Shown one piece after another: positions 32,283 through 41,983 of a DNA stretch of 64,000 bases. The stretch is from Dyella lipolytica. Its GTDB lineage: Bacteria; Pseudomonadota; Gammaproteobacteria; Xanthomonadales; Rhodanobacteraceae. The stretch lies in the NCBI RefSeq assembly GCF_030160075.1, contig NZ_BSNQ01000003.1:1120556-1184555 (forward strand), written 5' to 3'. The translations under genes and the position numbers were made by a program. Under the pieces are notes generated by a model. The model did no database searches and was not told where the DNA came from. It saw only the letters and a list, made by a program, of their open reading frames with translations. Position 1 is the stretch's first letter. Every line of letters begins with the position of its first letter.

Positions 32283-32552
32283 GGATGCTCTGATCAATTC
32301 TACGTAGGCGGCATGATGACCAGAAGGCCCGCAGGGTGTGTTGCGCGGCGCGGGGAAGACTGGCCGTCTTGCCAAGGCGCGCGGCGCAGCCTGCGGGCCT
32401 TCTGGTCATCACCCTTCGGGCCGGTACTGTCTGTCCGCATACCTTCGGCGCGTCGACTCGACAGACGGCCAGTCTGCCTTCGCCGTCGCCCCTGTGGTCT
32501 GCGAACAGACAGTACCGGTGACGCCTACGTAGAATTGATCAGAGCATCCCTA
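32280..32552. mobile_element. MITE-like element of nested palindromes, TA target site
   Basis: Perfect 31-nt terminal inverted repeats (32280-32310 and 32522-32552). The outer TA dinucleotides fit a target-site duplication, leaving a 269-bp element with 29-bp inverted repeats. Inside are a 21-bp palindrome (32314-32334 with 32391-32411), a 14-bp palindrome (32421-32434 with 32505-32518) and a 13-bp inverted pair (32357-32369 with 32463-32475). The RNA would fold into a long outer stem with two inner arms. There is no transposase; it must be mobilised in trans, if at all. TA duplication is typical of IS630/Tc1-mariner-type elements, so that origin is inferred. Confidence 0.82.
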
Positions 32553-32671
32553 ACCTGCCGAATCGAGAAGCACGTCAAGGCTTGGCGCCATGGAACCCTT
32601 TCAGGGACTTGATCGCTTGCGTGCGCCCTAGGGCAGGTTAAGCTTGGGGGCCTGCTCTCCCGATCGCCCCC

Positions 32672-33358
32672 ATGACCGCCATCCGCGCCATCGTCACCGA
32701 TATCGAAGGTACTACCAGCTCGATCAGCTTCGTCAAGGACGTGCTGTTTCCCTATGCGCGCAAGCGCCTGCCGGCCTACATCGAGACGCACGCCGATCAC
32801 GCCGAGGTGCAGCACTGGCTGCATGAAGCGGCCAAGGAAGCCGGTATTGTCGAGGCGACCCGACAGGAAATCATCGAACTGTTGCTGCGCTGGATCGATG
32901 AAGACCGCAAATCCACAGCGTTGAAGGCGCTGCAGGGCATGATCTGGAAGGATGGCTACGAAGCTGGCGAATACCGCGCCCATATGTACCCCGAAGTAGC
33001 CGCACGCCTGCATGCCTGGCGCGGCGAAGGGCTGCATCTGTACGTGTACTCATCCGGTTCCGTGCCGGCACAGAAGCTGTTTTTCCGTTACAGCGAGGCT
33101 GGCGATCTGGCGCCCCTGTTCGCCGGCTACTTCGATACCGAGACCGGTCCCAAGCGGGAGTCGGACTCCTATCGGCGTATTGCCGACGCGATCGGCGAAC
33201 GTCCAGAGCACATGCTGTTTCTCTCCGACATCGTGGAGGAGCTGGACGCCGCGGCTGCCGCCGGTTTACGGACAGGTTGGCTGCTACGGCCGCCGCAGGC
33301 TATTCCTGCCAAGCCCAAGCACCCGGCCTACGCCGATTTCAACGCCATCCAGCCTTGA
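32672..33358 (+). CDS. mtnC: Acireductone synthase (enolase-phosphatase E1)
   Basis: HAD-family enzyme that enolises and dephosphorylates 2,3-diketo-5-methylthiopentyl-1-phosphate. HAD motif I is [22 protein letters not shown], with motif [15 protein letters not shown] and motif III in [15 protein letters not shown] and [13 protein letters not shown]. 228 residues, normal. It follows mtnD but is now separated by the palindromic element plus 119 bp. The C13-type peptidase gene begins 8 bp after its stop. Confidence 0.95.
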   Translation: MTAIRAIVTDIEGTTSSISFVKDVLFPYARKRLPAYIETHADHAEVQHWLHEAAKEAGIVEATRQEIIELLLRWIDEDRKSTALKALQGMIWKDGYEAGEYRAHMYPEVAARLHAWRGEGLHLYVYSSGSVPAQKLFFRYSEAGDLAPLFAGYFDTETGPKRESDSYRRIADAIGERPEHMLFLSDIVEELDAAAAAGLRTGWLLRPPQAIPAKPKHPAYADFNAIQP

Positions 33359-33366
33359 ACTTCCCT

Positions 33367-34395
33367 ATGCGCACTGCATTGACCACCCTGCTCGCCTTCG
33401 CCGCCGGCGTACTGCTGATGATGTTGGTCACCGGACACAATCATCAGGCGGCCAGCGTCGCAACCAATGCAGCCGTGACCGATAGCACCGCACCCGCGCC
33501 CGCACCGGCCGCCAGCTCCGGCAGCGACGCGGACGATAGCGACAGCAACGACAATTGGCCGAGCCGTGGTCCGTCGCCGGAACAAGTCGTCTACGCACAG
33601 CCGACGCTGATGCACGAAGCCTTGTCGCGTCTGGGGCCGCGCATATCCGGCAAAACTAATCTCTACCTACTTGCCTTCGCCGGCGACGGCGGCGAAGACG
33701 TCTTCCGTAACGAGGCCGAATACGCCGCGCAACTTTTCACCCAACGCTTCGGCCCCACCGCGCACGCCTTAGTGTTGGAAAACAACCCAACCACTTTGCA
33801 GACGCACCCACTGGCGGACTGGAGCAATCTCGAGAATGCGCTGGATGGTCTGGCTGGCGTCATGAAGCCGGATCAGGACATCCTCGTGCTCTACGTCACC
33901 TCCCACGGCGACGAAGACCACAACCTGCTGGTCGACATGGACCCGCTGCCCCTCGATCAGATCGGTGCGCCCGACCTTGCCAGCATTCTCAAGAAGCACC
34001 CGTTCAAGTGGAAGGTGGTGGTGGTCAATGCCTGCTACTCCGGCGGCTTCATACCTGACCTGCACGGCCAGGGCACGCTGGTCATCACAGCGGCCCGCTC
34101 CGACCGCAGTTCCTTCGGCTGCGGCAGCGACTCCGATATCACCTACTTCGGCAAGGCCTGGCTGGTCGATGCCATGAACAAGACGGACGATTTCGTCGAC
34201 GCCTTCCAGTATGCGAAGACCGACATCGACGGTTGGGAAAAGCACGACAAGCTCACGCCTTCCGAGCCGCAGATCAATATCGGCGAGGGGATCGTTCAGC
34301 AGCTTGCGCTGTGGCGTAAAGACATCAAGCCAGGAGCGGCTGTACCTTTTGCGCCGCCTGCAGCAGCGAGTAGCGCGCCGGCAACCGCACAATGA
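33367..34395 (+). CDS. C13-family (caspase/legumain-fold) peptidase, exported
   Basis: 342 residues. An N-terminal hydrophobic segment (LTTLLAFAAGVLLMMLVTG) acts as signal or membrane anchor, then an Ala/Pro/Asp/Ser-rich linker (30-65). The catalytic domain has the His/Cys dyad of clan CD: H180 in LYVTSHGDED and C223 in VVVNACYSGGF, matching the peptidase C13 pattern. The TLVITAARSDRSSFGCG segment follows as in other bacterial members. It probably acts in the periplasm; substrate unknown. ATG 33367 follows mtnC by 8 bp, so it may ride on the methionine-salvage transcript. Confidence 0.82.
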   Translation: MRTALTTLLAFAAGVLLMMLVTGHNHQAASVATNAAVTDSTAPAPAPAASSGSDADDSDSNDNWPSRGPSPEQVVYAQPTLMHEALSRLGPRISGKTNLYLLAFAGDGGEDVFRNEAEYAAQLFTQRFGPTAHALVLENNPTTLQTHPLADWSNLENALDGLAGVMKPDQDILVLYVTSHGDEDHNLLVDMDPLPLDQIGAPDLASILKKHPFKWKVVVVNACYSGGFIPDLHGQGTLVITAARSDRSSFGCGSDSDITYFGKAWLVDAMNKTDDFVDAFQYAKTDIDGWEKHDKLTPSEPQINIGEGIVQQLALWRKDIKPGAAVPFAPPAAASSAPATAQ

Positions 34396-34396
34396 T

Positions 34397-34425
34397 GCTC
34401 CCCCTCCCCTCCGGGGAGAAGGAGC
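34397..34425. terminator. Hairpin between convergent genes
   Basis: GCTCC and GGAGC (34397-34401, 34421-34425) enclose CTCCCC-TCC-GGGGAG with a short internal mismatch. It lies between the convergent stops of the C13 peptidase and hisIE. There is no T-run, so it is a possible bidirectional terminator or REP-like hairpin. Confidence 0.4.
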
Positions 34426-34439
34426 AAACGCAAAGAACG

Positions 34440-35057
34440 TCACCCGTGCCGCTCGACCAGCACGCGCGCAACATCCGCCAATCCGAAACCGCGCGCCCGC
34501 AGCAGCACGGTGAGATGAAAAATCAGATCCGCTGCTTCGCCCAATAGCTCATCGTCACCCTGCGCCACCGCGGCGAGCGCCGTCTCCACGCCCTCTTCGC
34601 CAACTTTCTGCGCAATCCGCCGTGTGCCGCCGCTAAACAATTGGGTGGTGTAACTGCCTTCGGGCAGCTCGGCCTTTCTGCTCGCCACCAAAGCATCCAG
34701 CTCGGCCAGAAAGCCGAGCGGCGGTCGTACTGCATCGCCAAAGCAGCTGCTGGTTCCGAGATGACAGGTCGGACCATGAGGATCAGCCTGCACCAATAGG
34801 GTATCGGCATCGCAATCCACGCGAATCGACTTTAGCTGCAACACGTGACCTGAGCTTTCGCCCTTCGTCCATAGACGCTGCTTGCTGCGGCTATAGAAGG
34901 TCACCTTGCCGCTCGTCTGCGTCTGCGCAAGCGCTTCGGCATTCATGTAGCCGAGCATCAGCACTTGGCCGCTCAGCCAATGCTGCACGATCGCAGGCAA
35001 CAGTCCGTCCGATTTACCCCAATCGAGCCGGCTGAAATCGTTCGTTGTGTCATTCAT
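34440..35057 (-). CDS. hisI: Bifunctional phosphoribosyl-AMP cyclohydrolase / phosphoribosyl-ATP pyrophosphatase
   Basis: HisIE fusion catalysing steps 2 and 3 of histidine synthesis. The N-terminal cyclohydrolase domain has [33 protein letters not shown] and CHLGTSSCF. The C-terminal pyrophosphohydrolase domain has [13 protein letters not shown] and [15 protein letters not shown]. 205 residues. ATG 35057 is preceded by AGGAGG 9 nt upstream and overlaps the hisF stop by 8 bp. Last gene of the his operon. Confidence 0.95.
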   Translation of the reverse strand: MNDTTNDFSRLDWGKSDGLLPAIVQHWLSGQVLMLGYMNAEALAQTQTSGKVTFYSRSKQRLWTKGESSGHVLQLKSIRVDCDADTLLVQADPHGPTCHLGTSSCFGDAVRPPLGFLAELDALVASRKAELPEGSYTTQLFSGGTRRIAQKVGEEGVETALAAVAQGDDELLGEAADLIFHLTVLLRARGFGLADVARVLVERHG

Positions 35058-35841
35058 GGCCGGAAGCCTCCTGCAGACGAACCACCACATCTTGTTGCTG
35101 CAGATAATGTTTGAGGTCGGGTATGGCGATGGCGCCGCTGTGAAAAACGCTAGCCGCCAGCGCGCCATCGACGCGAGCCTGCACGAACGCATCGCGGAAA
35201 TGCTCCATCGTGCCAGCGCCACCGGAAGCGATCAAAGGCACGCTGCAGACTGAACGTGCTACCGAAAGCTGGGCTAGATCGTAGCCCTTGCGTACACCGT
35301 CGCTGTCCATGCAGTTGAGCACGATCTCGCCCGCACCGCGCCGCTGTACCTCGATCATCCAGTCGAACGTGCGGCGCGACAGCGAACGCGTTTTGGATGG
35401 ATCGCCGGTGTACTGGCGCACCCGCCATTCGTCGTCGTCGTCGCGCATCGAATCGATGCCTACCACCACGCATTGCACGCCGAAGGCGGCGGCCAGTTCG
35501 TCGATCAGCTCGGGGCGTTCCAGCGCGGGCGAGTTCACCGAAATCTTGTCGGCACCGGCATGCAAGACGGCGCGCGCCTCGTCCACCGAGCGAATGCCGC
35601 CCGCCACGCAGAACGGAATATCGATAACGCGCGCAACCCGCTCGACCCAGCTGCGATCCACGCTGCGACCTTCCGGGCTCGCGGTGATGTCGTAGAACAC
35701 CAGTTCATCGGCGCCTTCGTCGCGGTAGCGCAGGGCCAGATCGACAATCTCGCCCATCACGATGTGATCGCGAAAGCGCACGCCCTTGACCACTTTGCCT
35801 TCGCGCACGTCCAGGCAGGGGATGATGCGGCGGCTCAGCAT
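35050..35841 (-). CDS. hisF: Imidazole glycerol phosphate synthase cyclase subunit
   Basis: TIM-barrel subunit that, with HisH, makes imidazole glycerol phosphate and [59 protein letters not shown] and [12 protein letters not shown] are the canonical barrel strands, including both catalytic Asp regions. 263 residues. The ATG at 35841 overlaps the end of hisA by 7 bp. The frame extends upstream to 36129 only within hisA. Confidence 0.96.
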   Translation of the reverse strand: MLSRRIIPCLDVREGKVVKGVRFRDHIVMGEIVDLALRYRDEGADELVFYDITASPEGRSVDRSWVERVARVIDIPFCVAGGIRSVDEARAVLHAGADKISVNSPALERPELIDELAAAFGVQCVVVGIDSMRDDDDEWRVRQYTGDPSKTRSLSRRTFDWMIEVQRRGAGEIVLNCMDSDGVRKGYDLAQLSVARSVCSVPLIASGGAGTMEHFRDAFVQARVDGALAASVFHSGAIAIPDLKHYLQQQDVVVRLQEASGHE

Positions 35842-36563
35842 CGCAACGCGTCCTGCAATGTAAAGCGCCCTTCCAGCAAGGCACGACCAAGGATTACCCC
35901 CTGCGCACCTGCTTCGCGCGCCGCACGGATATCGTCGAGCGAACGCACGCCGCCGGACGCCTGTACTGCAAGCTGTGGCACGGTTTGCGCCAAATGCCGA
36001 TACAAGTCGAGGTTGAAGCCCGCCAGCATGCCGTCGCGCTCGATATCCGTGCACAGCAAATGACGCGCCCCTTGCTCGGCGTACCACGGCGCGAGTTCGT
36101 CCAATGTGCGTGCTTCGTCTTCGGTCCAACCCGCACTGGGCAGGCTCCAGCGACCGTCACGACGACGTGTGTCCAGAGCGATGGTGAATCGCTCAGCGCC
36201 GTGCTCCTTCAGCCAACCGGCCACGCGCTCGGGATTGCGGATGGCGGCGCTACCCACCACCACGCGCGTCACACCCACGTCGAACAGCCGCCGAACATCA
36301 TCTTCGGTACGCACGCCTCCGCCTGCCTGAACATGCATATCGACTTTCGCGAGCGCTTCGATAACGGAGAGGTTGGCCATATCGCCGGCGCGCGCGCCGT
36401 CCAAGTCCACCACGTGTAGCCAACGCGCACCGGTATCAGCGTAACGTTTGGCGAGCACGCGGGGATCGGTCTCGTAACGGGTTTCTTGCGCGTAATCGCC
36501 TTGCTTCAGGCGAACCACCTGGCCGCCGCGCAGATCGATCGCGGGTATCACTTCCATAGTCAT
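35835..36563 (-). CDS. hisA: ProFAR isomerase (HisA)
   Basis: Barrel isomerase converting ProFAR to [52 protein letters not shown] and [12 protein letters not shown] match the family, with catalytic Asp residues in AIDLRGG and the ERDGMLAG loop. 242 residues, ATG overlapping the hisH stop by 4 bp. Paralogous to hisF. Confidence 0.96.
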   Translation of the reverse strand: MTMEVIPAIDLRGGQVVRLKQGDYAQETRYETDPRVLAKRYADTGARWLHVVDLDGARAGDMANLSVIEALAKVDMHVQAGGGVRTEDDVRRLFDVGVTRVVVGSAAIRNPERVAGWLKEHGAERFTIALDTRRRDGRWSLPSAGWTEDEARTLDELAPWYAEQGARHLLCTDIERDGMLAGFNLDLYRHLAQTVPQLAVQASGGVRSLDDIRAAREAGAQGVILGRALLEGRFTLQDALRC

Positions 36564-37150
36564 AGCTCGAGAAAGTTCTTCAGTAGCTTGGCACCGACGC
36601 TGGCCGAACGCTCCGGATGAAACTGCATGCCATGAAAGTTAGCGCTGGCAATGACCGCCGAGAATCCGCCGCCGTAATCGGTGCTAGCGAGCGTGTAGGC
36701 ACCCACGGGTACGGCGTAACTGTGGACAAAGTACGCCCAGTCGCCCTGCTCCAGATGCTTGAGCAACGGATGCGTCGTCACCGGCGACAGACGATTCCAC
36801 CCCATATGCGGGACGCACAGCCCAGGCGCTTCCTCGAAACGGTTGACGCTCGCGGGAATGAGCCCGAGGCAATCGGTGTCGCCTTCAGCCGAATGTGCGC
36901 AAAGCAATTGCATCCCCAGACAAACACCGAGTACGGGTTGCGTTAGCGAGCGGATGACATCGACCAATCCCAATTCACGTAGCCTCGCCATGCCGGGGCC
37001 GGCGGCGCCGACGCCTGGCAAGATGACCTTGTCCGCCGCGCGGATCTGCGCCGCATCTGACGTGAGGGCTGCGTCGACACCGAGCCGCTGCAGCGCGTAG
37101 CGCACCGATCCGATATTGGTGCCGCCGGCATCGACAAGCACCACGCTCAT
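36560..37150 (-). CDS. hisH: Imidazole glycerol phosphate synthase glutaminase subunit
   Basis: Class I glutamine amidotransferase supplying ammonia to HisF. VLVDAGGTNIGSVRYAL at the N-terminus, nucleophile Cys in VLGVCLGMQLLC, and catalytic His and Glu in GMQFHPERS. 196 residues. The ATG abuts the hisB stop; the 3' end overlaps hisA. Confidence 0.96.
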   Translation of the reverse strand: MSVVLVDAGGTNIGSVRYALQRLGVDAALTSDAAQIRAADKVILPGVGAAGPGMARLRELGLVDVIRSLTQPVLGVCLGMQLLCAHSAEGDTDCLGLIPASVNRFEEAPGLCVPHMGWNRLSPVTTHPLLKHLEQGDWAYFVHSYAVPVGAYTLASTDYGGGFSAVIASANFHGMQFHPERSASVGAKLLKNFLEL

Positions 37151-38214
37151 TACAGCGCCCCTTTTGTGCTCGGCAATTCATCGCCTTCGCGACGAATCGC
37201 CTGACGCAGCACGCGAGCCGTCACTTTGAAGCAAGCCTCGACCATGTGATGCGCATTTTCGCCCTTCACCGACAGATGCAGGTTGGCGCCTAGCGTGTCG
37301 CACAGCGAGCGGAAAAAGTGCGGCACCAGTTCGGTGGGTATATCGCCCACGCGTTCACGTGGAAACTGTCCTTCGAAAACAAAGTACGGTCGACCGGACA
37401 GATCCAACGCTGCACTGGCCTGCGATTCGTCCATCGGCAAGGTGAAGCCGTAGCGGCTGATGCCGCGCTTGTCGCCCAGCGCCTGGCGCAATGCTTGGCC
37501 CAATGCGAGCGCGCAGTCTTCGATGGTGTGGTGTTCGTCGACCTTGGTGTCGCCCTCGCATTCGATCTGCAAGGCGAAGCCGCCATGTTTACCGATCTGC
37601 TCCAGCATGTGATCGAAAAATCCAAGCCCCGTATGCGCCACGGGATCGGCGACACGATCGAGATCCACACGAACCTTGATGCGTGTTTCCTTGGTATTGC
37701 GTACTGCTTCGGCAATGCGCGGCCGATCGAGCAACTGATGCACGACCTCTTCCCAGCCAACACCCTTTGGTCCGACGCAAAACCCGCGCACACCCATATT
37801 TGCCGCAAATTGAAGGTCTGTTTCGCGGTCGCCGACCATCGCTGATTCGGCGCGCGTCCATCCGTCGTCGGCAAGATAGTGGCGCATCATGCCGATGCCT
37901 GGCTTACGCGTCTCCAATCCTTCGTGCTGAAAGCTGCGATCGATCAACACTTCGCTAAAACGCACGCCCTGCGAGGCGAAAATGCGCATCAGCAAATGGT
38001 GTGGCCCGTCGAAGTGCGCTTGCGGAAAACTCTCCGTGCCCAGGCCATCCTGATTGGTAACCATCACCAACTCGTAACCAGCGGCCACGATACGCTGTAA
38101 CGAGGCGATAACACCTGGCAGCAGCGACAGCTTTTCGTAGCTATCGATCTGCTGGTCAGCAGGTTCATCGATCAGGCAACCGTCGCGGTCGACGAAAAGA
38201 ATTTTTCGGCTCAT
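37150..38214 (-). CDS. hisB: Bifunctional histidinol-phosphatase / imidazoleglycerol-phosphate dehydratase
   Basis: The N-terminal HAD phosphatase domain ([23 protein letters not shown]) is followed from about residue 165 by the IGPD domain with its His/Glu metal motifs ([29 protein letters not shown] and [12 protein letters not shown]). 354 residues, the fused gammaproteobacterial form. It catalyses two non-consecutive steps. Its ATG overlaps the hisC stop by 4 bp. Confidence 0.97.
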   Translation of the reverse strand: MSRKILFVDRDGCLIDEPADQQIDSYEKLSLLPGVIASLQRIVAAGYELVMVTNQDGLGTESFPQAHFDGPHHLLMRIFASQGVRFSEVLIDRSFQHEGLETRKPGIGMMRHYLADDGWTRAESAMVGDRETDLQFAANMGVRGFCVGPKGVGWEEVVHQLLDRPRIAEAVRNTKETRIKVRVDLDRVADPVAHTGLGFFDHMLEQIGKHGGFALQIECEGDTKVDEHHTIEDCALALGQALRQALGDKRGISRYGFTLPMDESQASAALDLSGRPYFVFEGQFPRERVGDIPTELVPHFFRSLCDTLGANLHLSVKGENAHHMVEACFKVTARVLRQAIRREGDELPSTKGAL

Positions 38215-39272
38215 GTACTTTCCTTATTCAGCACGGTGAGCACCCGCGCATTTTCTTCCGGTGTCCCAATGGTGATGCGCAAGGCATCCTGCAATGTCGG
38301 ATAACGACGGATGTCGCGCACCACAATACCGGCTTGCAGCAGGCGCAGGTAAACAGTGCCGGCGTCGTCGAAACGCACGGCAAGGAAGTTAGCATCCGAT
38401 GGCAGCACTTCACGCACGCACGGTAGTCTGGCGAGCGCTTTGCGCATGATGGTGCGCTGTTCGCGCACGATGGCCATGTTTTCACGTGCCATGGCCTGAC
38501 CGGATGGTGATAGCTCCGCCAATGCCGCTGCCACGCAAGGCATTGGCAGCGGATACGGCGGCATGATCCGACGGATGAGTGCGATCACTTCCGGACCAGC
38601 CAGCAAGCTGCCTATGCGCGCGCCGGCAAGCGCCCAGGCCTTGGACAAGGTGCGCAACACCGCCAGGTTTTCGTAGCGCTCGATAAGGTCGACCACGCTG
38701 CGCTGATCGGAGAATTCCACATACGCTTCATCCACCACCACCAGTGCTTTACCGGCAAGCGCCTTCGCCAAGAGCTCAATATCGGCGCGTGGGATCGACT
38801 TGCCGCTCGGATTGTTCGGCGTACAGAGAAATACCAGCTTTACCGCCGGCGTTACCGCGGCGAGCAAAGCGTGCACATCGAGGCAGAAATCCGCCGCCAA
38901 CGCGACCTCGATCACCGCTGCATTCTGGATGCGCGCGCTCACCGCATACATGCCGAAAGTTGGCGGCTGAATCAGGACGGCGTCCTCACCCGCGCGGCAG
39001 AACGCACGCACCAGCAAGTCGATCGCTTCGTCGCTACCGCGCCCCACAAACAATTGCTCTCGGCGCACGCCATAAAGTGCTGCCAGCGACTGCAGCAAAG
39101 CGTCGGGCTGCGGATCGGGATAGCGATTGCAGCCCAGACCCGCATCGCCCGTCGGCTCCCATGCCGACTCGTTGGCGTTGAGCATGATCTGGCCGCCGCC
39201 GGCCTCCATGCGTGCGGACGAATAAGGCTGCAGCGTGCGGATTTCCGGTCGAGCGAGATCGAGCACGCTCAT
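38211..39272 (-). CDS. hisC: Histidinol-phosphate aminotransferase
   Basis: PLP-dependent class I aminotransferase. [10 protein letters not shown] near the N-terminus, [27 protein letters not shown] and the PLP-lysine region [20 protein letters not shown]. 353 residues from ATG 39272, which overlaps the hisD stop by 4 bp; the longer frame to 39359 lies within hisD. Confidence 0.96.
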   Translation of the reverse strand: MSVLDLARPEIRTLQPYSSARMEAGGGQIMLNANESAWEPTGDAGLGCNRYPDPQPDALLQSLAALYGVRREQLFVGRGSDEAIDLLVRAFCRAGEDAVLIQPPTFGMYAVSARIQNAAVIEVALAADFCLDVHALLAAVTPAVKLVFLCTPNNPSGKSIPRADIELLAKALAGKALVVVDEAYVEFSDQRSVVDLIERYENLAVLRTLSKAWALAGARIGSLLAGPEVIALIRRIMPPYPLPMPCVAAALAELSPSGQAMARENMAIVREQRTIMRKALARLPCVREVLPSDANFLAVRFDDAGTVYLRLLQAGIVVRDIRRYPTLQDALRITIGTPEENARVLTVLNKEST

Positions 39273-40576
39273 AGACGTACTCCCAGTGCCGCCAGACGTA
39301 GCGTGACCGCGCGGCGGTGCGCCTCCAGCTGCTCCGCCGCTGCTAGCGTGGCCGTGCATGGGCCGATCGCGCGCAGTCCGTTAGGATCCAGTTCCTGTAC
39401 CGTAATCTGTTTCTGATAGCTGGCGACCGAGATGCCGCTGTAACTGCGCGCATAGCCATAGGTCGGCAAGACGTGATTGCTGCCGCTGCAGTAGTCACCC
39501 ACGGATTCGGGTGTCCACGCACCGACAAATACCGAACCTGCGCTTTCGACGCCATCGACGAGATCGCGCGCCGCACTGACTTGCAGGATCAGGTGCTCAG
39601 GTGCGTAAAGATTGCTGACTTCCAGCGCCTGGGCCAACGAGTCGACCTCGATCAAACGGCTCTGCGCGAGCGCCTGTTCCGCGATGGCGCCGCGCGGCAA
39701 GGCCGCGCATTGACACGCTACCTCGGCAGCGGCCTTGTCCAGCAGGCTCGCCGATGGACTCACCAATATCACCTGCGAATCCGGGCCATGCTCAGCTTGC
39801 GACAGCAAATCGGCAGCTACAAAGACAGGATTGGCCGCAGCATCGGCAATGACCAGCACCTCGGAGGGGCCGGCCGGCATATCGATGGCGGCACCCTGGG
39901 GATCGGCCGACACCTGCAGCTTGGCTTCGGTAACCCAGGCATTGCCGGGCCCGAACAGCTTGTCGCAACGAGGCACGCTTTCAGTCCCATACGCCATCGC
40001 GGCGATCGCTTGCGCGCCACCGACTTTGTAGACGCGATGCACGCCCACTTCGCGCGCGGCAAACAGTACGGCTTCGTCGCAGGTACCGTCCGCACGAGCC
40101 GGCGAACACAAGACGACTTCGCGGCAACCGGCAATTCGCGCAGGCACACCCAGCATCAAGGCCGTTGACGGCAACGGGGCGCTGCCGGCGGGTACATAAA
40201 GACCTACGCGATTGATGGGGCGCAATATGCGCTCCACGTTCACGCCGGTTGCCGTATTCACGGACACGGGTTGCGGCGCCGCTGCGCGATGAAACGTTTC
40301 GATGCGTGCGGCAGCCTCGCGAATGGCCGCCTTGAGTTCCGGAGCCAGCTTCGCGTCAGCGGCCGTAAACTCCGCATCACTGACTTCGATGGCCTGCAGC
40401 GTGCAACGATCGTATCGCTTGGACAATTCGCGCAGTGCCGCGTCTCCGTTGTTACGCACAGCGGCAATGATTTGTTCGACGCCTCGGCGCAGTTCGTCTG
40501 CGCGCGATTGGGCTGGCCGTGCCAGAGCCGTGCGGCGCGCGGCTTCGTCCAACGTGTTCCAAATAATCCGTTTCAT
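39269..40576 (-). CDS. hisD: Histidinol dehydrogenase
   Basis: Zinc enzyme performing the last two oxidations to histidine. Segments [63 protein letters not shown] and [15 protein letters not shown] include the conserved zinc-binding and catalytic residues; [12 protein letters not shown] is also present. ATG 40576 (MKRIIW) gives 435 residues, like E. coli (434). An in-frame TTG at 40597 is less likely. It lies 13 bp after hisG. Confidence 0.97.
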   Translation of the reverse strand: MKRIIWNTLDEAARRTALARPAQSRADELRRGVEQIIAAVRNNGDAALRELSKRYDRCTLQAIEVSDAEFTAADAKLAPELKAAIREAAARIETFHRAAAPQPVSVNTATGVNVERILRPINRVGLYVPAGSAPLPSTALMLGVPARIAGCREVVLCSPARADGTCDEAVLFAAREVGVHRVYKVGGAQAIAAMAYGTESVPRCDKLFGPGNAWVTEAKLQVSADPQGAAIDMPAGPSEVLVIADAAANPVFVAADLLSQAEHGPDSQVILVSPSASLLDKAAAEVACQCAALPRGAIAEQALAQSRLIEVDSLAQALEVSNLYAPEHLILQVSAARDLVDGVESAGSVFVGAWTPESVGDYCSGSNHVLPTYGYARSYSGISVASYQKQITVQELDPNGLRAIGPCTATLAAAEQLEAHRRAVTLRLAALGVRL

Positions 40577-40589
40577 ACCCGCCAACTCA

Positions 40590-41489
40590 TCATGCAAGCA
40601 TTTTTTCGACCGGCAGCACGAACATCTCGCGTGCGCCGGCTTTCTTGATTTCTTCCAGCTGCCGCCAGCTCACTTCGCCGGCGCACAGCGCTTGCAACAT
40701 CAGCTGGTCGGGCTGACCCGCCACCGGCAGCAAGGTAGGCTGCGGACCGCCGGGCAGCAGTCGCGTGACCGCATCGAGCGAGGTACGCGAGGTTTGCAGC
40801 AATAACAGACGCGATTCGCGCACCTGGATCACACCGTCCAAGCGCTTGAGCAGCAGCTCGATCATGTCGCCGCGTTCATCGGAAGGCAGCGCCTCGGGGC
40901 CCGCCAAAACCGCTTCGCTCTGCAGCAGCACATCGGTTTCGCGTAGCTGGTTGGCGACCAGCGTGCCGCCACTTTGCACCAGATCGCAGATGGCATCGGC
41001 CGTGCCCAGTTTCGGCGCAATTTCCACCGAGCCGGCCAGTGTAATCACCGTGGCATCCACGCCTTGCGTACGCAGCCATTCGCCGAGCAGCCCCGGATAC
41101 GAGGTGGCGATGCGCCGACCGTGCAAATCCTGTGGCGCGTTGTAATCCATCTCCTGAGGTACGGCGATAGACAGGCGACAACGGCCGAAGCCCAGCTTGC
41201 GCCATTCCGTCAATGCAGCGTTGCCGTTGCTTTCACCCGCCGTGCCGCGGAATTCGCTCAACACGTTCCGGCCGACGATGCCCAGATCGCACACGCCCTG
41301 CGCGATAAGCCCAGGAATATCGTCATCGCGCACTAGCAGAAGATCGACCGGCTCACCCTCTCCGAAGCAGAACAGTTTGTCGCGGCTCTGGCGAAACGTC
41401 AGGCCACAGCGGTTAAGCAGGTCCAGTGCCGGCTCGGTAAGCCGCCCGGACTTCTGCATCGCGATACGCAAACGATCTCTCGGCTTCAT
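40590..41489 (-). CDS. hisG: ATP phosphoribosyltransferase, long form
   Basis: First and committed step of histidine synthesis. [42 protein letters not shown] and the PRPP loop [17 protein letters not shown] are family patterns. 299 residues, the long HisG with its own C-terminal regulatory domain (His feedback), so no HisZ is needed. The ATG overlaps the stop of the upstream TrpR-like gene by 4 bp. Confidence 0.96.
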   Translation of the reverse strand: MKPRDRLRIAMQKSGRLTEPALDLLNRCGLTFRQSRDKLFCFGEGEPVDLLLVRDDDIPGLIAQGVCDLGIVGRNVLSEFRGTAGESNGNAALTEWRKLGFGRCRLSIAVPQEMDYNAPQDLHGRRIATSYPGLLGEWLRTQGVDATVITLAGSVEIAPKLGTADAICDLVQSGGTLVANQLRETDVLLQSEAVLAGPEALPSDERGDMIELLLKRLDGVIQVRESRLLLLQTSRTSLDAVTRLLPGGPQPTLLPVAGQPDQLMLQALCAGEVSWRQLEEIKKAGAREMFVLPVEKMLA

Positions 41490-41821
41490 GCCCGTGCCCT
41501 TTTTGCAGCCGGACGGCTGCGCGAGGCACGTGCGGCAGCGGCCATATAGCCGCCATTGCCCTGGTTCAGATAGCGCGCCACGCGACCAATGGTGGTGATG
41601 CTGACCGCGGTGCGCTCGTGGATTTCGCGATAGGACACGCCGTCGAGCAGATACGGCACCACGCGCCAGCGGTCTACCAGCACCTCCAGCTCGGCCGGAG
41701 TGCAGAGATCGTTGAGGAACGCGTCCATCTCCTCTGCGTTTTTCAGGGAGAGCAAGGCGCGGCACAAGCTCAGCTTGGCGGACTCATCGGGAGTTTCTGG
41801 GTCGAGCGATCGGCGTTTCAT
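41486..41821 (-). CDS. YerC/YecD-family TrpR-like repressor, leader gene of his operon
   Basis: 111 residues of the TrpR superfamily (YerC/YecD). The helical core is SLCRALLSLKNAEEMDAFLNDLCTPAELEVLVDRW and the HTH is GVSYREIHERTAVSITTIGRVARYL. The C-terminus is a basic Ala/Arg-rich tail ([14 protein letters not shown]). It is translationally coupled to hisG (4-bp overlap), which suggests that it controls the operon, perhaps in response to histidine. No histidine-rich leader peptide or attenuator is visible upstream. An imperfect palindrome sits directly before its ATG. Confidence 0.87.
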   Translation of the reverse strand: MKRRSLDPETPDESAKLSLCRALLSLKNAEEMDAFLNDLCTPAELEVLVDRWRVVPYLLDGVSYREIHERTAVSITTIGRVARYLNQGNGGYMAAAARASRSRPAAKRARA

Positions 41822-41824
41822 AAT

Positions 41825-41842
41825 GTACTAATGCGTTAATAC
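41825..41842. promoter_or_regulatory. Candidate operator of the his operon
   Basis: 18-bp imperfect palindrome GTACTAATGCGTTAATAC (14 of 18 positions symmetric), three bases upstream of the TrpR-like ATG. GTACTAAT resembles the GTACTAGT core of E. coli TrpR operators. Placement over the start region fits autorepression; inferred, not proven. Confidence 0.5.
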
Positions 41843-41983
41843 AGTGGAACGGATCATACGCGACGGAGCGGGCCTCGGCAAGCCTGATGTCGCCTCGTAC
41901 AATGTCTAGAACCCACAAGACCTTAGAGGCCAGCCAGTACGGCTGGCCTAGCCGGCCCTCTCAAGCCCTCCACTGCCTCCCCA

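Noticed and set aside
32221-32612. Small open frames inside the palindromic element sharing MMTRRPAGC
   Set aside because: The similarity arises because both frames read the arms of the same inverted repeat; no ribosome-binding sites.
41927-41949. 9-bp hairpin AGGCCAGCC/GGCTGGCCT
   Set aside because: Lies in the divergent gap before the DUF998 gene; no T-run and no gene ends there, so no role can be supported.
41822-41983. Histidine attenuator leader peptide
   Set aside because: No short ORF with clustered His codons and no alternative terminator before the first gene.
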